Source: Chaetomium olivaceum (taxonomy: Eukaryota; Ascomycota; Sordariomycetes; Sordariales; Chaetomiaceae). Taken from it: a stretch of 64,000 nucleotides of DNA. The stretch covers positions 806,001-870,000 of the forward strand of contig JAYWVB010000007.1 of the NCBI GenBank assembly GCA_039881045.1. The letters run 5' to 3'. Positions 53,745 through 64,000 of this stretch are shown piece by piece; position 1 is the stretch's first letter; each line of letters starts with the position of its first letter. The notes beneath the pieces were generated by a model. That model was given only the letters and a program-made list of their open reading frames with translations. It did no database searches and was not told where the DNA came from. The position numbers and the translations under genes are program-made.

Positions 53745-56700
53745 ATGGAAGACGTGATAGTCGTTCTGGCCGGCACCGTCGAGGCGGCTGCGGAGGCGGC
53801 TGTGGCACGAAAGACATGTAGCAAATGCAATACCGAGCAAAACATTGATCAGTTTCTCCATGCCCGCGGGAACGGAAGGATTGTCGTCAACTGTCTAAGT
53901 TGCCGGCACAAGAGCAAGCTTCATGTGATAATTCTGGTTACGATCATGTTTCCTCAGCTAACCTATCGCAGGTTGAAGCGTCGCGAGCGAGCATTGAGAT
54001 TTCTCGCGCAATCGCCCGCGGAGATGATTCTCCCCTTGCTTTCGCACCGGCGCTTGCACCTGGGCCTCGACGGAACCTTACGCACGGCGTCCTTGCTGAA
54101 ATGTATCACGAAAGGGGCCGTGTTTCTACAGATACCCCGGAAACGGCAGCCGCTCGGGATCAACGATTGACAATCCAGCGACGCCACCGCGTGGAACGAC
54201 GCCATGGCGTGCAGCCTTCGCAAACCCCGACGTTAAGCAGCTTGATTGGACGAGAACAGCAGCTCAATGCTGAGGACGAGGCGCCTACGACCAGCCGAGG
54301 CGATTTGCTACCCGTGCAAGCCGCTGAGGGAGACCATTTGGGTGGTGACGCGGATGACTTGCGACGCACACCGCCACGCCGTGGACGCCCTCCCAAACGC
54401 CGTTCTCCGTCTACGTCTTCGGCTCGGTCTCGCGGGCGCCCTCGCGGACGCCCCACGCACGCAAAACTTCTCCGAAGACAACCCTCCGCGCGAATTCAAC
54501 GAACCCGCGGCTCAGTCTCGCGGACGCCCTCGCGGACGTCCTCGACTAGCACGCAATCCCACCGGCCGCCCACGCACGCACAACCTCCCCGAAGGAAATC
54601 TTCCACGCGAATTTAACGAACCCGGTCCGCGGTTCACAGGCGACGACCAGGAGACGCCGCTGTTGGCCGAAGACATTGCGATCAAGAGGAGTTCGACGAA
54701 GCGCTTGCCGCAGAGGAGATGCAACGATGCCTGCGCTGCAAGGAGCGCTGGCTTGACATCAAGCTCATGGCGGATGGCTTTTGTAAGCGCTGCCACGACA
54801 AGGATGACAAGAAACGGCAGGACGAACCTTTTCTCTTCTCCGCAGAGAACAAGCTTGATTTTGGTGCCGTCCCACCCGAGTTACCCCAATTAGCGCCATT
54901 GGAGGAGCTTTTTATTGCGCGCGTACACGTCAGCGTGAATGTATTTACTGTATGCGATGCTTCCCTGCGAGAGAGTCTACTAGCTAATCAGCGTCAGGTT
55001 CGTGGGCAGCAATACAGGTATCGTGGGCATGTTGTACACTTTTTGCGCGACGTTGGCAAGGTGTACTCAGAGCTTCCCTTGCTGCCCAAGGATTTGGACA
55101 TTGTCATCCTCCGACCGCGTGGATCCGAAGCGGTCGAACAGATGGATCGACAATTCCGCAACCGCTTCCGAGTCCGCCGAGCAGCAGTCGAGACATGGCT
55201 CAGATTCCTCGCCGACAACCACCCTGGCTACAGAAATTTCACCTGGAACTACGACAACCTCTCCCGGTTGCCAGAGGACGGTGACGTCTTTGACCAGCTG
55301 AATATCCACGAGGTCGAGGAGTGTGAAGGGTTGCCTGCAGATTCTGGCCCTGTTGAAGAACCGGAAGAGGACGGTGAGGTTGTTGACGAAGCCGCAGTGC
55401 CCAATATGCTAATCCATGATTCGGAATTGAACCAGCTTCAAGGGCGAGTCAATGATGGGGCTACTGAGGTCAATGAGCAAGTGCCCCTAGAGTCAGTCGA
55501 CCCCCAGGCTGCTCACCAGCTGCAGATGCCTTCCATCCGGCGCACTCCTCTCGATGAGTTCAACCAAAAGCATGCGCTACTCTCTCTCCCTGTCCGACCC
55601 TGTTCCCTCGGGGAGTTGCGGATTTTGTCGAGCCCAGACAGCGCAAGATCTCCTACCAGGAATACATCCAGCATGCCATGAGGTGGGAGGATGGCCGATT
55701 TGCCAAACACCACAGCTTCCGATTTATCGCGCTAAACACTCTGATGAGGCAGCAGGCGAGGGGTCACAGTCGATTCTACGTCAGCAAGAACCACCGCACA
55801 CCTCTTACAAGGGAGGCCCTACAGGAGGCACTTGCCGATCCGGACACGCCAGAGCCCAGGCTATCCTCAACCGGATCTCTCGCTTTGCTGGTGTCATCAA
55901 AGGCACACGCCCCTTTTGGTACCGCCGACGTCGCGAGTGCGAGTCTTTTGCGCACTGTCTTGGTGTCCCCTCTGCTTTCATCACACTGAGCCCAGCCGAT
56001 CTGCACTGGCAGAGCCTCTACCGGCACATGCCCGAATACGAGGAGTGGAAGGCGCTTGATGAGCCGAGACGCATGGCCAAGTCCCGCCGGCTGTTGCGGG
56101 AGAACCCGCATATCGCGGCCTGGCACTTCCACTCGCGGAGCTCGCTTTTCAGGAAGATTGTGCTGAAGAAAAAGTTCAACGTGGCCGACTTTTGGTATCG
56201 GTACGAGTGGCAAGGCCGCGGCGTAGCCATTCCCATGGGCTCTACTGGTTCAATGGGAGCCCCTCTCCCGATATGGCAACCCCCGAGTCGAGAGAGCATT
56301 TCACGAGGATCTGGGGATACCACGTGACAGCAGTAAACCCGCAGCAAGATCAGGGTGCTGATGAGGGCAACCCTTTGTCTGTTGACCCTCTGGAGACGGA
56401 CGTTACTTGGGAGTGGTTAAACAGAATCGTCAACCGCTGCCAACGACACCACTGCTCGTCGACCTACTGCCTGCGGGTGACGAAGAAGGATGCCCAGCGA
56501 GCCAGAGAGGCCGAAGCAAGAACCGAGGCTGGAGAGACAGCCGGAGAGGAACCGCCGCCACCAGAGCCCACGTGTCGGTTTCTCTTCCCCCGGCCTATAC
56601 GAGAGGCTGCCGCGGTCATCAAGAGGCCCGGAAAGAGCTGGTGGTCGTTCGAGGCAGAGCGCAACGACACCCACCTAAACCAGTACAATCCACTGGTGTC

Positions 56701-59176
56701 TCTTTGCTGGCTGGCCAATGCAGACTGCTCGCCCTGCACGAGTGTGGAGGCTGTTATCAACTATGCTGCGAAGTATTGCAGCAAGTCCGAGACCCAGACC
56801 AGCACATACGCGCAGATTGCCCAGAGTATCCTTCCCCACATATCAGACAACAACCCGATGATTTCTTTTGTGTCAAAGATGATGAATAAACTAATCGGAG
56901 AGAGGGACTACTCTGCGCAGGAGATCTGTCATATCCTCCTGGGACTCCCTCTGCAAGAGGACAGCCGAGTGGTGCAGAGCGTTGACTGTAGGCCCCGCGA
57001 GAGACACGCTCGTGCAATTGACATCACGGCGGATGGCGATATTGAAGAGTCTCGGACAGTCTACGAGAAGTATCTCCGACGGCCCGATCAGATGGAGGAT
57101 GTCTCCTACTTTGAGTTTCTGCAAGATTGGAATTTCAAGGCACGGAATGCGGACAAATGGGCGATTTGGCGGCCTCCTGCGATGCCTAGGGTGTTGTATT
57201 ATTACCCCCGGTACAAGCCGGTCCGCTCCCATCGGCAGTACTCCGACTTCTGCCGTGTCAAGCTGCTGCTCAGCCATCCCCACCGCCAGACGGAAGATCT
57301 GTCCCAGGTTGATGGTCGAAAGTTCGACAACTATTCATCTGCCTATCGCTACTGCCTCGAGCATCATGACCACCCGGACGACCACTATGGCACTGTTGAC
57401 GAGCCTGATCCGTCTCCGGATGAGGAGGAGTTTGAGCCAGGGGGGGACGCCGGGGAGATTACCCTCGAGGACTGGCAGGAGATGGCGCGGTTAGTCCCCG
57501 ACATTGAGCTTCCCGATGAACGGGCCGACTTGCTTGGCCGCCGAGACCTGGATGTCAACTACGACTGGGCGCGACACGTCGGCCGCTATTATCACGAGGA
57601 GTTCATTACTGGGAGCTACTAGGCGCAGCTTCGCGGAGAGACTCCAGGCAATTACGACGTGGAAGATATGCCTCTCGCAGCCCGTGATACGCTGAACACA
57701 CAGCAGCGTCAGGTATACGACACAATCATGCGCCACTTCAAGACGAAGAACGAGAACCGTCGGCCTCCGCCCCTCCGGCTGCAGATCGATGGAGGAGGTG
57801 GGACTGGCAAGTCGTATATGGTGAAGGTGATATCTTCTCACCTTCAGGCCAAGGCGGCTTCCTATGGCCGGCCCTCCCCCATCGTCAGAGCAGCTCCGAC
57901 GGGCGTGGCGAGCAACCAGATCGGGGGACAGACTTTGCATTCCCTGCTGCGGCTCCCCGTCGACGGCAATTACCGCTCGCTCTCCGAGACCCCGACGACC
58001 CTCAACGCCTTGCAGCGGCGGTTTAGGGGCATCCACTACCTCGTGATTGACGAGAAGAGCATGCTCGGCCTCAAGACCCTCGCGTGGATCGACCAGCGCC
58101 TACGAGAGGTGTTCCCGGAGAATCGCGACGAGTTCTTCGGCGGCCTCAGCGTCATCCTGATCGGGGACTTCTTCCAGCTTCCCCCTGTCCTGAACAAGCC
58201 GCTGTACTCAACGCGCGACGACCTGAAGGATATCGAGATGGTCGGGCGCAACGCGTACCTCTCGTTCGACAAGTCCGTGTTCCTGACCACAATACAGCGG
58301 CAGCAGGGCGAAGACCAGGCTCCTTTCCGGCGGGCCTTGGAAGAACTGCGAATGGCTGATGTGTCGGTACCCTCCTGGGAGCTCCTTTCTTCGAGGTGTT
58401 CTGTCAAGCTCTCTCCCGAGGAGGTTGACAGCTTTGCTGATGCGCTTCGCATCTATCCCACCAAGACCCAGGTCGTCGAGTACAACCACCAACACATGCT
58501 TGGCCTGGACAGCCCCGCCATTCAGGTCGAGGCAAAGCACGAGGGTGTTGGTGCGGAGAAGGTTGAGTCCTCAAATGCCGGAAACTTGGCCAAGCGCTTG
58601 CCCTTGTGTGTTGGTTGCAGGGTGATGCTGACGCGGAATTTGTGGGCCGACGTCGGGCTCGTCAACGGCGCACAGGGGACAGTCTACGACATATCCTGGA
58701 AAGAAGGTGCCGACGTGCTGCGAGACCCGCCCGAGGTCATCATGGTGGCCTTCAATGACTACGACGGTCCGGCCTTCACAATGCCGAACGGGGAGCCGCT
58801 CCGTAGTGGAGAGAAGCTGGCTGTTCCCATCCTCCGAGTGCGGCAGGACTTCATGGTCGGCGCCAACTCATGTTTGAGAGAGCAGTTCCCGCTGTGGGTC
58901 AGCTATGCGATCACCGTCCACAAGTCACAGGGCATCACCCTGGACAAGGTCGTCTGCGATATCTCTGCGCCAGAGTTTGCTTCTGGCCTCTCCTACGTGG
59001 CCGTCTCGCGGGTGAAGACACTCGGCGGGCTGATGTTTGAGCGGCCCTTCGACCGCAGCAGGATCTACCGCGAGACACCATCACGAGCTATGGGGTTGAA
59101 GTTGTCCGATCACGCTACCAGGCAACTGCAGGCGTTAGATGCTGTGGCGGGGGAGGTTCCCTCGGAGTCTAATTGA
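53745..59176 (+). pseudogene. Helitron RepHel protein (HUH endonuclease plus Pif1-like helicase), broken
   Basis: Order: MEDVIVVLAGTVEAAAEAAV; zinc finger CSKCNTEQNIDQF...CLSC; AT-hook-like RGRP repeats; a second finger (CLRCKERWLDIKLMADGFC, KRC); Helitron-like N domain (YIQHAMRWEDGRFAKHHSFR, FRFIALNTLMRQQARG); Rep core FITLSPADLHWQ, AAWHFHSRSSLFRKIV, YRYEWQGRG then HSHGLYWF (HUH) and the tyrosine pair in NYAAKYCSKSE. The helicase follows: DGGGGTGKSYMVKVI (Walker A), YLVIDEKSMLGL (Walker B), ILIGDFFQLPPV, YAITVHKSQGITLDKV and SYVAVSRVKTLGG. The frame changes at least six times (about 53900, 54460, 54685, 55590, 55855, 56215) and TAG at 57620-57622 separates Rep and helicase parts. Confidence 0.9.
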
Positions 59177-59470
59177 TTTGTAAGTAGCGAGGACGTGAGT
59201 GTAGAGACGTAACGTGAGCGGCAGAATAGAAACGATTAGTAGCCATAGTAGTAGCTATAGTTAAGCGTAAGAAGACCGCTCAAGTAGATGGAGTTGTTGG
59301 CCGACGGACAGATATTGGCGCTTCGTCTCTCCCGTATTCAACCCTGACCCGGATTGTCCTCCGGAGAGGGACAGGAAAATTGCCAGGAGCGGGAGAGAGG
59401 AAGGAAGCGCCCCGTAGCGTAGCGAAGGGCCGCGCGACTGACGAACGAAGCGACGCCAGCAATTTTAAAT

Positions 59471-59708
59471 ATATATAAGATAAGGTTTATTTATACTCTA
59501 TTATCTACTAGTATAAGGGCTTTAGATTTTCCCTCTTATACTATAATCTAGAGCCTATTATCTAGTTTAATACTTTATATAGCAGCTACTTTATATTTAT
59601 CTACTAGGAGGTTATTATATAGCCTCTATTTATACTAGTTCTTCCTATACTATATATAACCTATCTTTATTAGTATAGAGTTAGAGATTTATCGGTCCTT
59701 TAGAGGGT
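59471..59708. other. AT-rich relic between Helitron and LINE C
   Basis: TA-dense sequence with no open frame. Target DNA of both insertions. Confidence 0.5.
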
Positions 59709-59720
59709 ACTAAACTATTT

Positions 59721-61098
59721 CGCCCTGGCCCATCCAGGGGCTAGTGGCTACAGCACAGTTAAGCCAGTGGAATCGGCTCGGTTTCTAGGCGTCTGGCTGG
59801 ACTGGAAGCTATCATGGAGGGCGCACCAACAAGCTGTGGAACGGAAACTCAAAACCCAAGATTTCGCCTTATCGAGGATTGCAGCAAAGACGTGGGGCCC
59901 GAGCCTATCCAGGGCTCGGGAGGTCTACGTACAGTGCATCCGCAGTGCCATAGCTTACGGAGCCTCCAGCTTCCACCAACCAACAGCTCCAAGAGCTACA
60001 GGGCCGAAGGGGCCTGCAAAGGTCTTGTCAAAAGCTCAGAACAGGAGCCTTCGAATAGTAGTAGGGGCATACAAGTCAGCTCCTATTCGGTGCTTAGAAA
60101 CAGAGGCCTGGGTGCCACCGCTAGACTTATATCTCAACAAGCGGCTGGCCGACTTCGAGGGCCGGCTACAGAAGCAGGCCCTACAATCAGGGGCTGGCCC
60201 GGAGGCCGAGAGAATAACCACGGGGCATCTCATCACTGAGGCCTGCAATAAGGTCTACCGAAGGTTCAACAAGAGGAGGAAAACCCGAGGCCGGAGGCCC
60301 CGTCAGGGCCCGCAGAGCCCCACGCCCACTGAACTAGCCGCTAGTGTAGTGGCCCAGTGGGTTAACTACAAATGGAAGATCGGGGGGAAGGATAGGGGGT
60401 CGAATACCAAGGAGGTGGTCGAACTGGCCTGGCAGGCCCGGTGGGAACAACAGAGAGCTAGTCAACAAAGTACTACTCGACAGGGGGTATTAAACAGGAG
60501 GATAGCCGACGAAGACCCCCCAGCCCTCTTATTTACCGACAAAGCTCTGATGAGACACGAAGGTCTTACAAAGGCGCAGAGCTCCCTCCTTTCCCAGGCC
60601 CGTATCGGGGATATAGGCCTCCGGGACTACCTGTTCAGGGGGAAAGTCCCGGAGGTCCGTACCCCCTATTGCGAGTGCGGGAGAGGCAGGGAGACAGTGG
60701 AGCACTTGGTGGTTGGTGCCCCGACCCGCCGTTACAAAGGCCGTGGGACGGCAGAGAGATTCGGTCACATCGGGACCTACAAACCGTATTACGGGGAGTA
60801 GGTGCCCGAGCAGAAGATTTGTTAGGAAGGTCCTTGGCTGGCTGATGGACTCTGGCCGGCTACTGGAGTATAGCCTAGCCAGAAGGCTGGAGCTAGAAAC
60901 AGTGGATGGGGAGGGCTAGAGGGCACGGAGGCCGGCAAAGGGCCTCCTTTCTTTTGCAGTATGACGGATTCACAGATTGTTGTCTCAAAGTGGTAGACAG
61001 AGGTTTTTATCCGGCCTATACGGTACGGTTCCCTTTGTAAATAGCAGTAGAAGGACCGGCGCGCCCCAGGGCATATCGGTGTAGGAAATAATAATAAT
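59721..61098 (+). mobile_element. Tad1-like LINE, copy C (5'-truncated) with target duplication
   Basis: Homology to copy A begins at about 59722 inside the reverse transcriptase thumb region and runs to the 3' tail AATAATAATAAT. Flanked by ACTAAACTATTT on both sides (59709-59720 and 61099-61110), a 12-bp duplication (possibly 13-14). It is nearly identical to copies A and B. Confidence 0.94.
59722..60919 (+). pseudogene. LINE copy C ORF2 C-terminal remnant
   Basis: Encodes the region after the RT catalytic core (ESARFLGVWLDWKLSWRAHQ onward) to the C-terminus. Compared with copies A and B a T is missing in HLVVW (near 60716, giving HLVVGAPTRR), and a further base change near 60794 affects the end. 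No endonuclease or catalytic RT motif is left. Confidence 0.9.
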
Positions 61099-61168
61099 AC
61101 TAAACTATTTCTTAAACTCTTGTAGTATTGATTATTTGGTATTCCTAGAGCTATTAGTTTGCCTAGGG

Positions 61169-61564
61169 TGTCACGGTTATGGCCGCCTGCAGCCGGCCGG
61201 CGGGGTACGCCGGCAGTACCCCGAGCCAATCGTTGAATAAAATTACCTGGCCAATGAGACAACGGCTGCGTTGCTCACGAAGGGCCATGCCAAGGGAATG
61301 AGCAAGTACTCATCCTGCTCACTAAGGGAGTTGTGAGCACACTGAGCACCCAGGAATTAGATAGTATATAGTCACTCGTTCTGGAGAGCTCTGGGAGTTC
61401 TCCAGTTAGCAATCACAACTACAGTTCGCTACAAGCTCGAGAGCCTACTGTTGAGACAAGTCTTTGTTGTGCACCTTTTGGCTGCACCGAACCTAGTACC
61501 TTTGCAAGACACCTTCAATCAGACTGAACCCTAACAGGACGAGGCCCAGGAGAGGTTCGTCACA
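61169..61564. repeat. LTR copy 2, no target duplication, abuts the HET gene
   Basis: 396 bp, TGTCACGG...CGTCACA, same length as the solo LTR at 38737-39132 with about two visible transitions near the end (GACGAGGCCC here, GACAAGGTCC there). Left flank is TAGGG, right flank CAGTA, so there is no 5-bp duplication. It sits exactly where the HET coding sequence stops. Confidence 0.88.
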
Positions 61565-62145
61565 CAGTAGGCAAGGTCCTCTACAACAGTCGTCTCTCTC
61601 CTCGCTGCCCATGACATCCTCTGTGCAACGCTAGTATTCCCGATGTCTCCGCTGAGCAGCACTTCAGCTGGGATTTCCGTGGCCTTTGATACCACGGGCT
61701 GAAGACTTGACTTGGTTCCAATCTCTTGCCAGGCATTGTCGAGGAATATGACGACCGAGGGGGCGATGAGCTCCTGAAGCGTCCGGCCCCGCCGAAACCA
61801 CTCACTCTGTGTGAACTTCTTGTCAGGGACGTCGGCGAGATAGGCATAGCATATGACTGCCTCCCGGTACCAGCGGTACATGGAGTTGATAGCCTCGGAG
61901 AGCTCTGCACTGCTCGTCTTGTCGATGCAGCACGTGTCTATCCAGACGTAATCGATACCTCCGGTGGCAGCAATGGAGCAAGTATTTCTGATCTTGGCGT
62001 ACCCAGTCTCCTTGATCTCTGCCCTGCCGTCTTGGATGTCCTGGAGACTGATCTCCTCAGCGCCCCACCTATGGGAAAGGACAGCGTAGAGGGGGGGAGT
62101 GCTAAAGGTCTCCAGTTTCCGTGTGGCAGTATTGAGTAATCTCAT
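61565..62145 (-). pseudogene. HET-domain gene (heterokaryon incompatibility), 3' truncated by LTR
   Basis: HET domain from ATG at 62145: MRLLNTATRKLETF, then LYAVLSHRWGAEEISLQDIQ, IRNTCSIAATGGIDYVWIDT, CCIDKTSSAELSEAINSMYR, WYREAVICYAYLADVP and WFRRGRTLQELIAPSVVIFL. These are the three conserved HET blocks. Such proteins trigger cell death on nonself fusion. The family usually continues EDxAYCLLGIFxxNMPLLYGEG; here the sequence reaches VVEDLAYC and then passes into the LTR, reading ten foreign residues to a stop at 61531. The C-terminal effector or repeat region is absent. Confidence 0.93.
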
Positions 62146-64000
62146 GGTGTGCTCCTGATAATGGCGACCGCAATTCTACTAGCGAGATAGAGTGTATGGG
62201 GTGGCCGGTTACATTTAAGGGGCCAGGAGCCGGCACAGGGTAACTAAGGCGGAGGACCAACGAGCACTGTGGTGATTTAGCGAAAAGAAACGTTGTGTTG
62301 GTTGCTTCACATGCTAGTGATGCTACGCCCATATTTATGCGGGTGAGAGACGTTAGGCCACCAACACCATGTAACTCATGCAGGGGCTTGCATAGGGAAC
62401 CAAATTTGGTAATTTAGCCATTGGGAACACCTGCGTAGATATCCGCAACTGGTATTGGGGGGTAAACCTCATTGTTTCCCAGGGGATGACGGCATGTCCA
62501 TCGCAGATTCCGCCATCAAAACAAGGAACCCTTCCATAGGTAACTTCACCTGACATAGTGCCCAAATGAACTCTAGAGACGGACTGGCCCAGTTTCCACA
62601 CCCAGTGTCCCATCCACTGACACTAAGGACTAGGAGCTTGCCAAACTTTTGGTCGGTATTACCACCACATCCTTACTCATATACTCCTACAATATCCGTT
62701 AATGACGGCGAGTTCAACTTCCTAACTCGTCCATCGTATCTGACTAGTATGAGAGCGGCGAACACACCTCTGATCCTATTACTCTGATTATTAGGAAAGG
62801 AGCTGTGTTCCCGGCGCGGGAAATATTACCCTGATCTCGCACTGCCATGACGAGCCATACACATTGACTATGTGGCGTGTTATACGCGTAATAATACCCA
62901 TGATGTTCTTGAATCCATCTCCTCAGCTGGTGTACTCCTCGCATATAGAGGGGGCACGGCAGAGGCGCCTGCATACGCTGGTCTCGCCCCGGAACAGAGT
63001 GATGCCAATGGAACTGATTTGAGTGTTACGAGAATTTCCCCTCTCCCAGACTAAAGGGCTAGCGCATACATATTTTGTCGTCTTTGAAATGACCTGAGTG
63101 TGCACATAGAAGGGTTAACCATCCACGTCACCCTTTAGGCTAGCTTCTAGAACTTTTACCTTCGTAGGCGTAGGTACATACCCCTACGGGTGAAAAGAGG
63201 CACCTGAATTGTACGCCGTCTCCCATCTCTAACGCCCACCTTGTGTGCTCACTCTTCTCGAGTACGTCGGTTGGCTAGGGCGAAGTTGTGAGGAGTAAAT
63301 CTTGCCGGCACTTACATGAACCTTTTGCTCCCAGATGCATTGTCTCGCCGGTTACATTTTCAGGAGCAATCACCAAAATATGTAAGTGGGGGTTGATATT
63401 TCTGGCTCGACAAGAACGCCACGTTATGCCTGTTAGTAGCAGTTGGATAATACCACCTCGAGCGTAGAGTAGCTAGCTGGAACTTATCCACTCTACTAAC
63501 ACGAGAAGGCCGGGGAGGGGTGGTTGAGGGTTTCAGAAGTACCATTCTATATGGGTTAAAGATGGTATGAAAGTCCGCTATTCGTTTGCCAAACATAAGG
63601 GCCATGCCTACGAGTTAGGCACGGCGTGGTAAACGATATGGCACTCTGGCGGGCGTATATTATATAGCATTGGAAGAGAACCCGACGTTCCCGCATCGGC
63701 GAGCTGTGTGATGAGTGCTGGAGCATTGTTGAAGTTTAATATGACTAGCATTGTGCGGTCGTCAACGGCCTTATATATAGTTACCTCAGTAGTGCCATCG
63801 TACGGGCATTCTCAATTCGTGGTTTCGTAGGTAACCGGCCCTGATAGTTCTCGCTATAGCATCAACTATGTGCATAACTTGTTCTATTGGATAGCGCAGC
63901 TAGATAGTAGCGCGGCACATGTGTAAACATCTAGGCTCAGGATACCATTTGTTAGAGAACGGCTGGAGGTTGCAGGGCTTGAACTGCCGCTGTGAACAAG
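62146..64000. other. No recognisable gene
   Basis: HET promoter region, then 1.6 kb of mixed composition. Minus-strand frames at 62353-62613 and 62744-62974 have no domain. No tRNA, repeat or terminal motif could be supported. Confidence 0.45.

Larger units (their letters stand above)
53287..59470 (+). mobile_element. Helitron (Helitron2-like), broken
   Basis: About 6.2 kb. Near the 5' end is CCTGTCCGGAGGACAAT (53289-53305); its inverted counterpart ATTGTCC...GGGACAGG lies at 59353-59375, carrying 6 extra bp and sitting about 95 bp inside the GC-rich/AT-rich boundary. That asymmetry is the pattern described for Helitron2/Helentron elements. Inside are a tandem array, Rep-domain and Pif1-type helicase coding sequence. 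Exact termini are inferred from composition, not proven. Confidence 0.8.

Noticed and set aside
53520..53747. Open frame reading through the 25-bp tandem array (MIRKLLRKIDKEK...)
   Set aside because: The frame in the array is a by-product of the repeats; the first plausible start of the Helitron protein is the ATG at 53745.
57659..59176. Stand-alone Pif1 helicase gene of the host
   Set aside because: It is in frame with, and directly follows, the Helitron Rep domain with only one TAG between, so it is the helicase half of the Helitron protein.
63720..63990. Possible tRNA-like or primer-binding sequence near the right edge
   Set aside because: No cloverleaf could be drawn and no A/B box pair fitted.

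Overview
The window looks like a filamentous ascomycete chromosome, most likely a Sordariomycete. It has short GT-AG (and one GC-AG) introns of about 50-150 nt and fungal-specific genes (rtc5, rcf1, a Fung_rhodopsin membrane protein, a HET-domain gene). Its transposon complement is Fot/pogo, Tad1-like LINEs, a MULE, a Helitron and Ty3/gypsy. AT-rich stretches full of TA and stop codons have the look of repeat-induced point mutation (RIP). No species is claimed.

Region 1 (1-24.8 kb) is ordinary gene space: a conserved Cys-rich protein (-), DNA polymerase kappa (+), a wrecked Trk potassium transporter (-), an ER FKBP ending HNEL (-), a 58-residue protein (+), a small RPEL protein (-), Rtc5 (+), Rcf1 (-), threonine deaminase (+), a TM plus helical protein (+), a rhodopsin-like 7TM protein (-) and a type-B carboxylesterase (-). 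Several of these contain one apparent single-base indel, often in or next to a homopolymer. I read these as probable assembly errors rather than real gene death; the Trk gene is the exception.

Region 2 (24.8-61.6 kb) is a nested transposon block. Its substrate is AT-rich relic DNA in which Ty3/gypsy reverse transcriptase, RNase H and integrase can still be read on the minus strand in collinear pieces. Into it are inserted five Fot/pogo elements (P1-P5), two long Tad1-like LINE copies (A +, B -), a 5'-truncated copy C, a roughly 57-bp LINE stub, an ORF1-only LINE, a MULE, a Helitron with asymmetric terminal inverted repeats, and a 396-bp solo LTR. Exact target-site duplications are visible for most of them, so the order of events can be read. 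The intruders are GC-rich and unmutated while the substrate is AT-rich.

Region 3 (61.2-64 kb): a second copy of the 396-bp LTR abuts and truncates a HET-domain gene, with no target-site duplication, which suggests a rearrangement breakpoint between the TE block and a HET locus. The last 1.85 kb has no recognisable gene.

The most unusual points are: a shared end architecture in all five pogo families (9-nt head beginning ACGT, then n copies of a family-specific 17-bp unit ending CAC, then TTT); zinc-knuckle tails on their transposases; a half-LINE flanked by a perfect 15-bp duplication; and the collinear gypsy skeleton.
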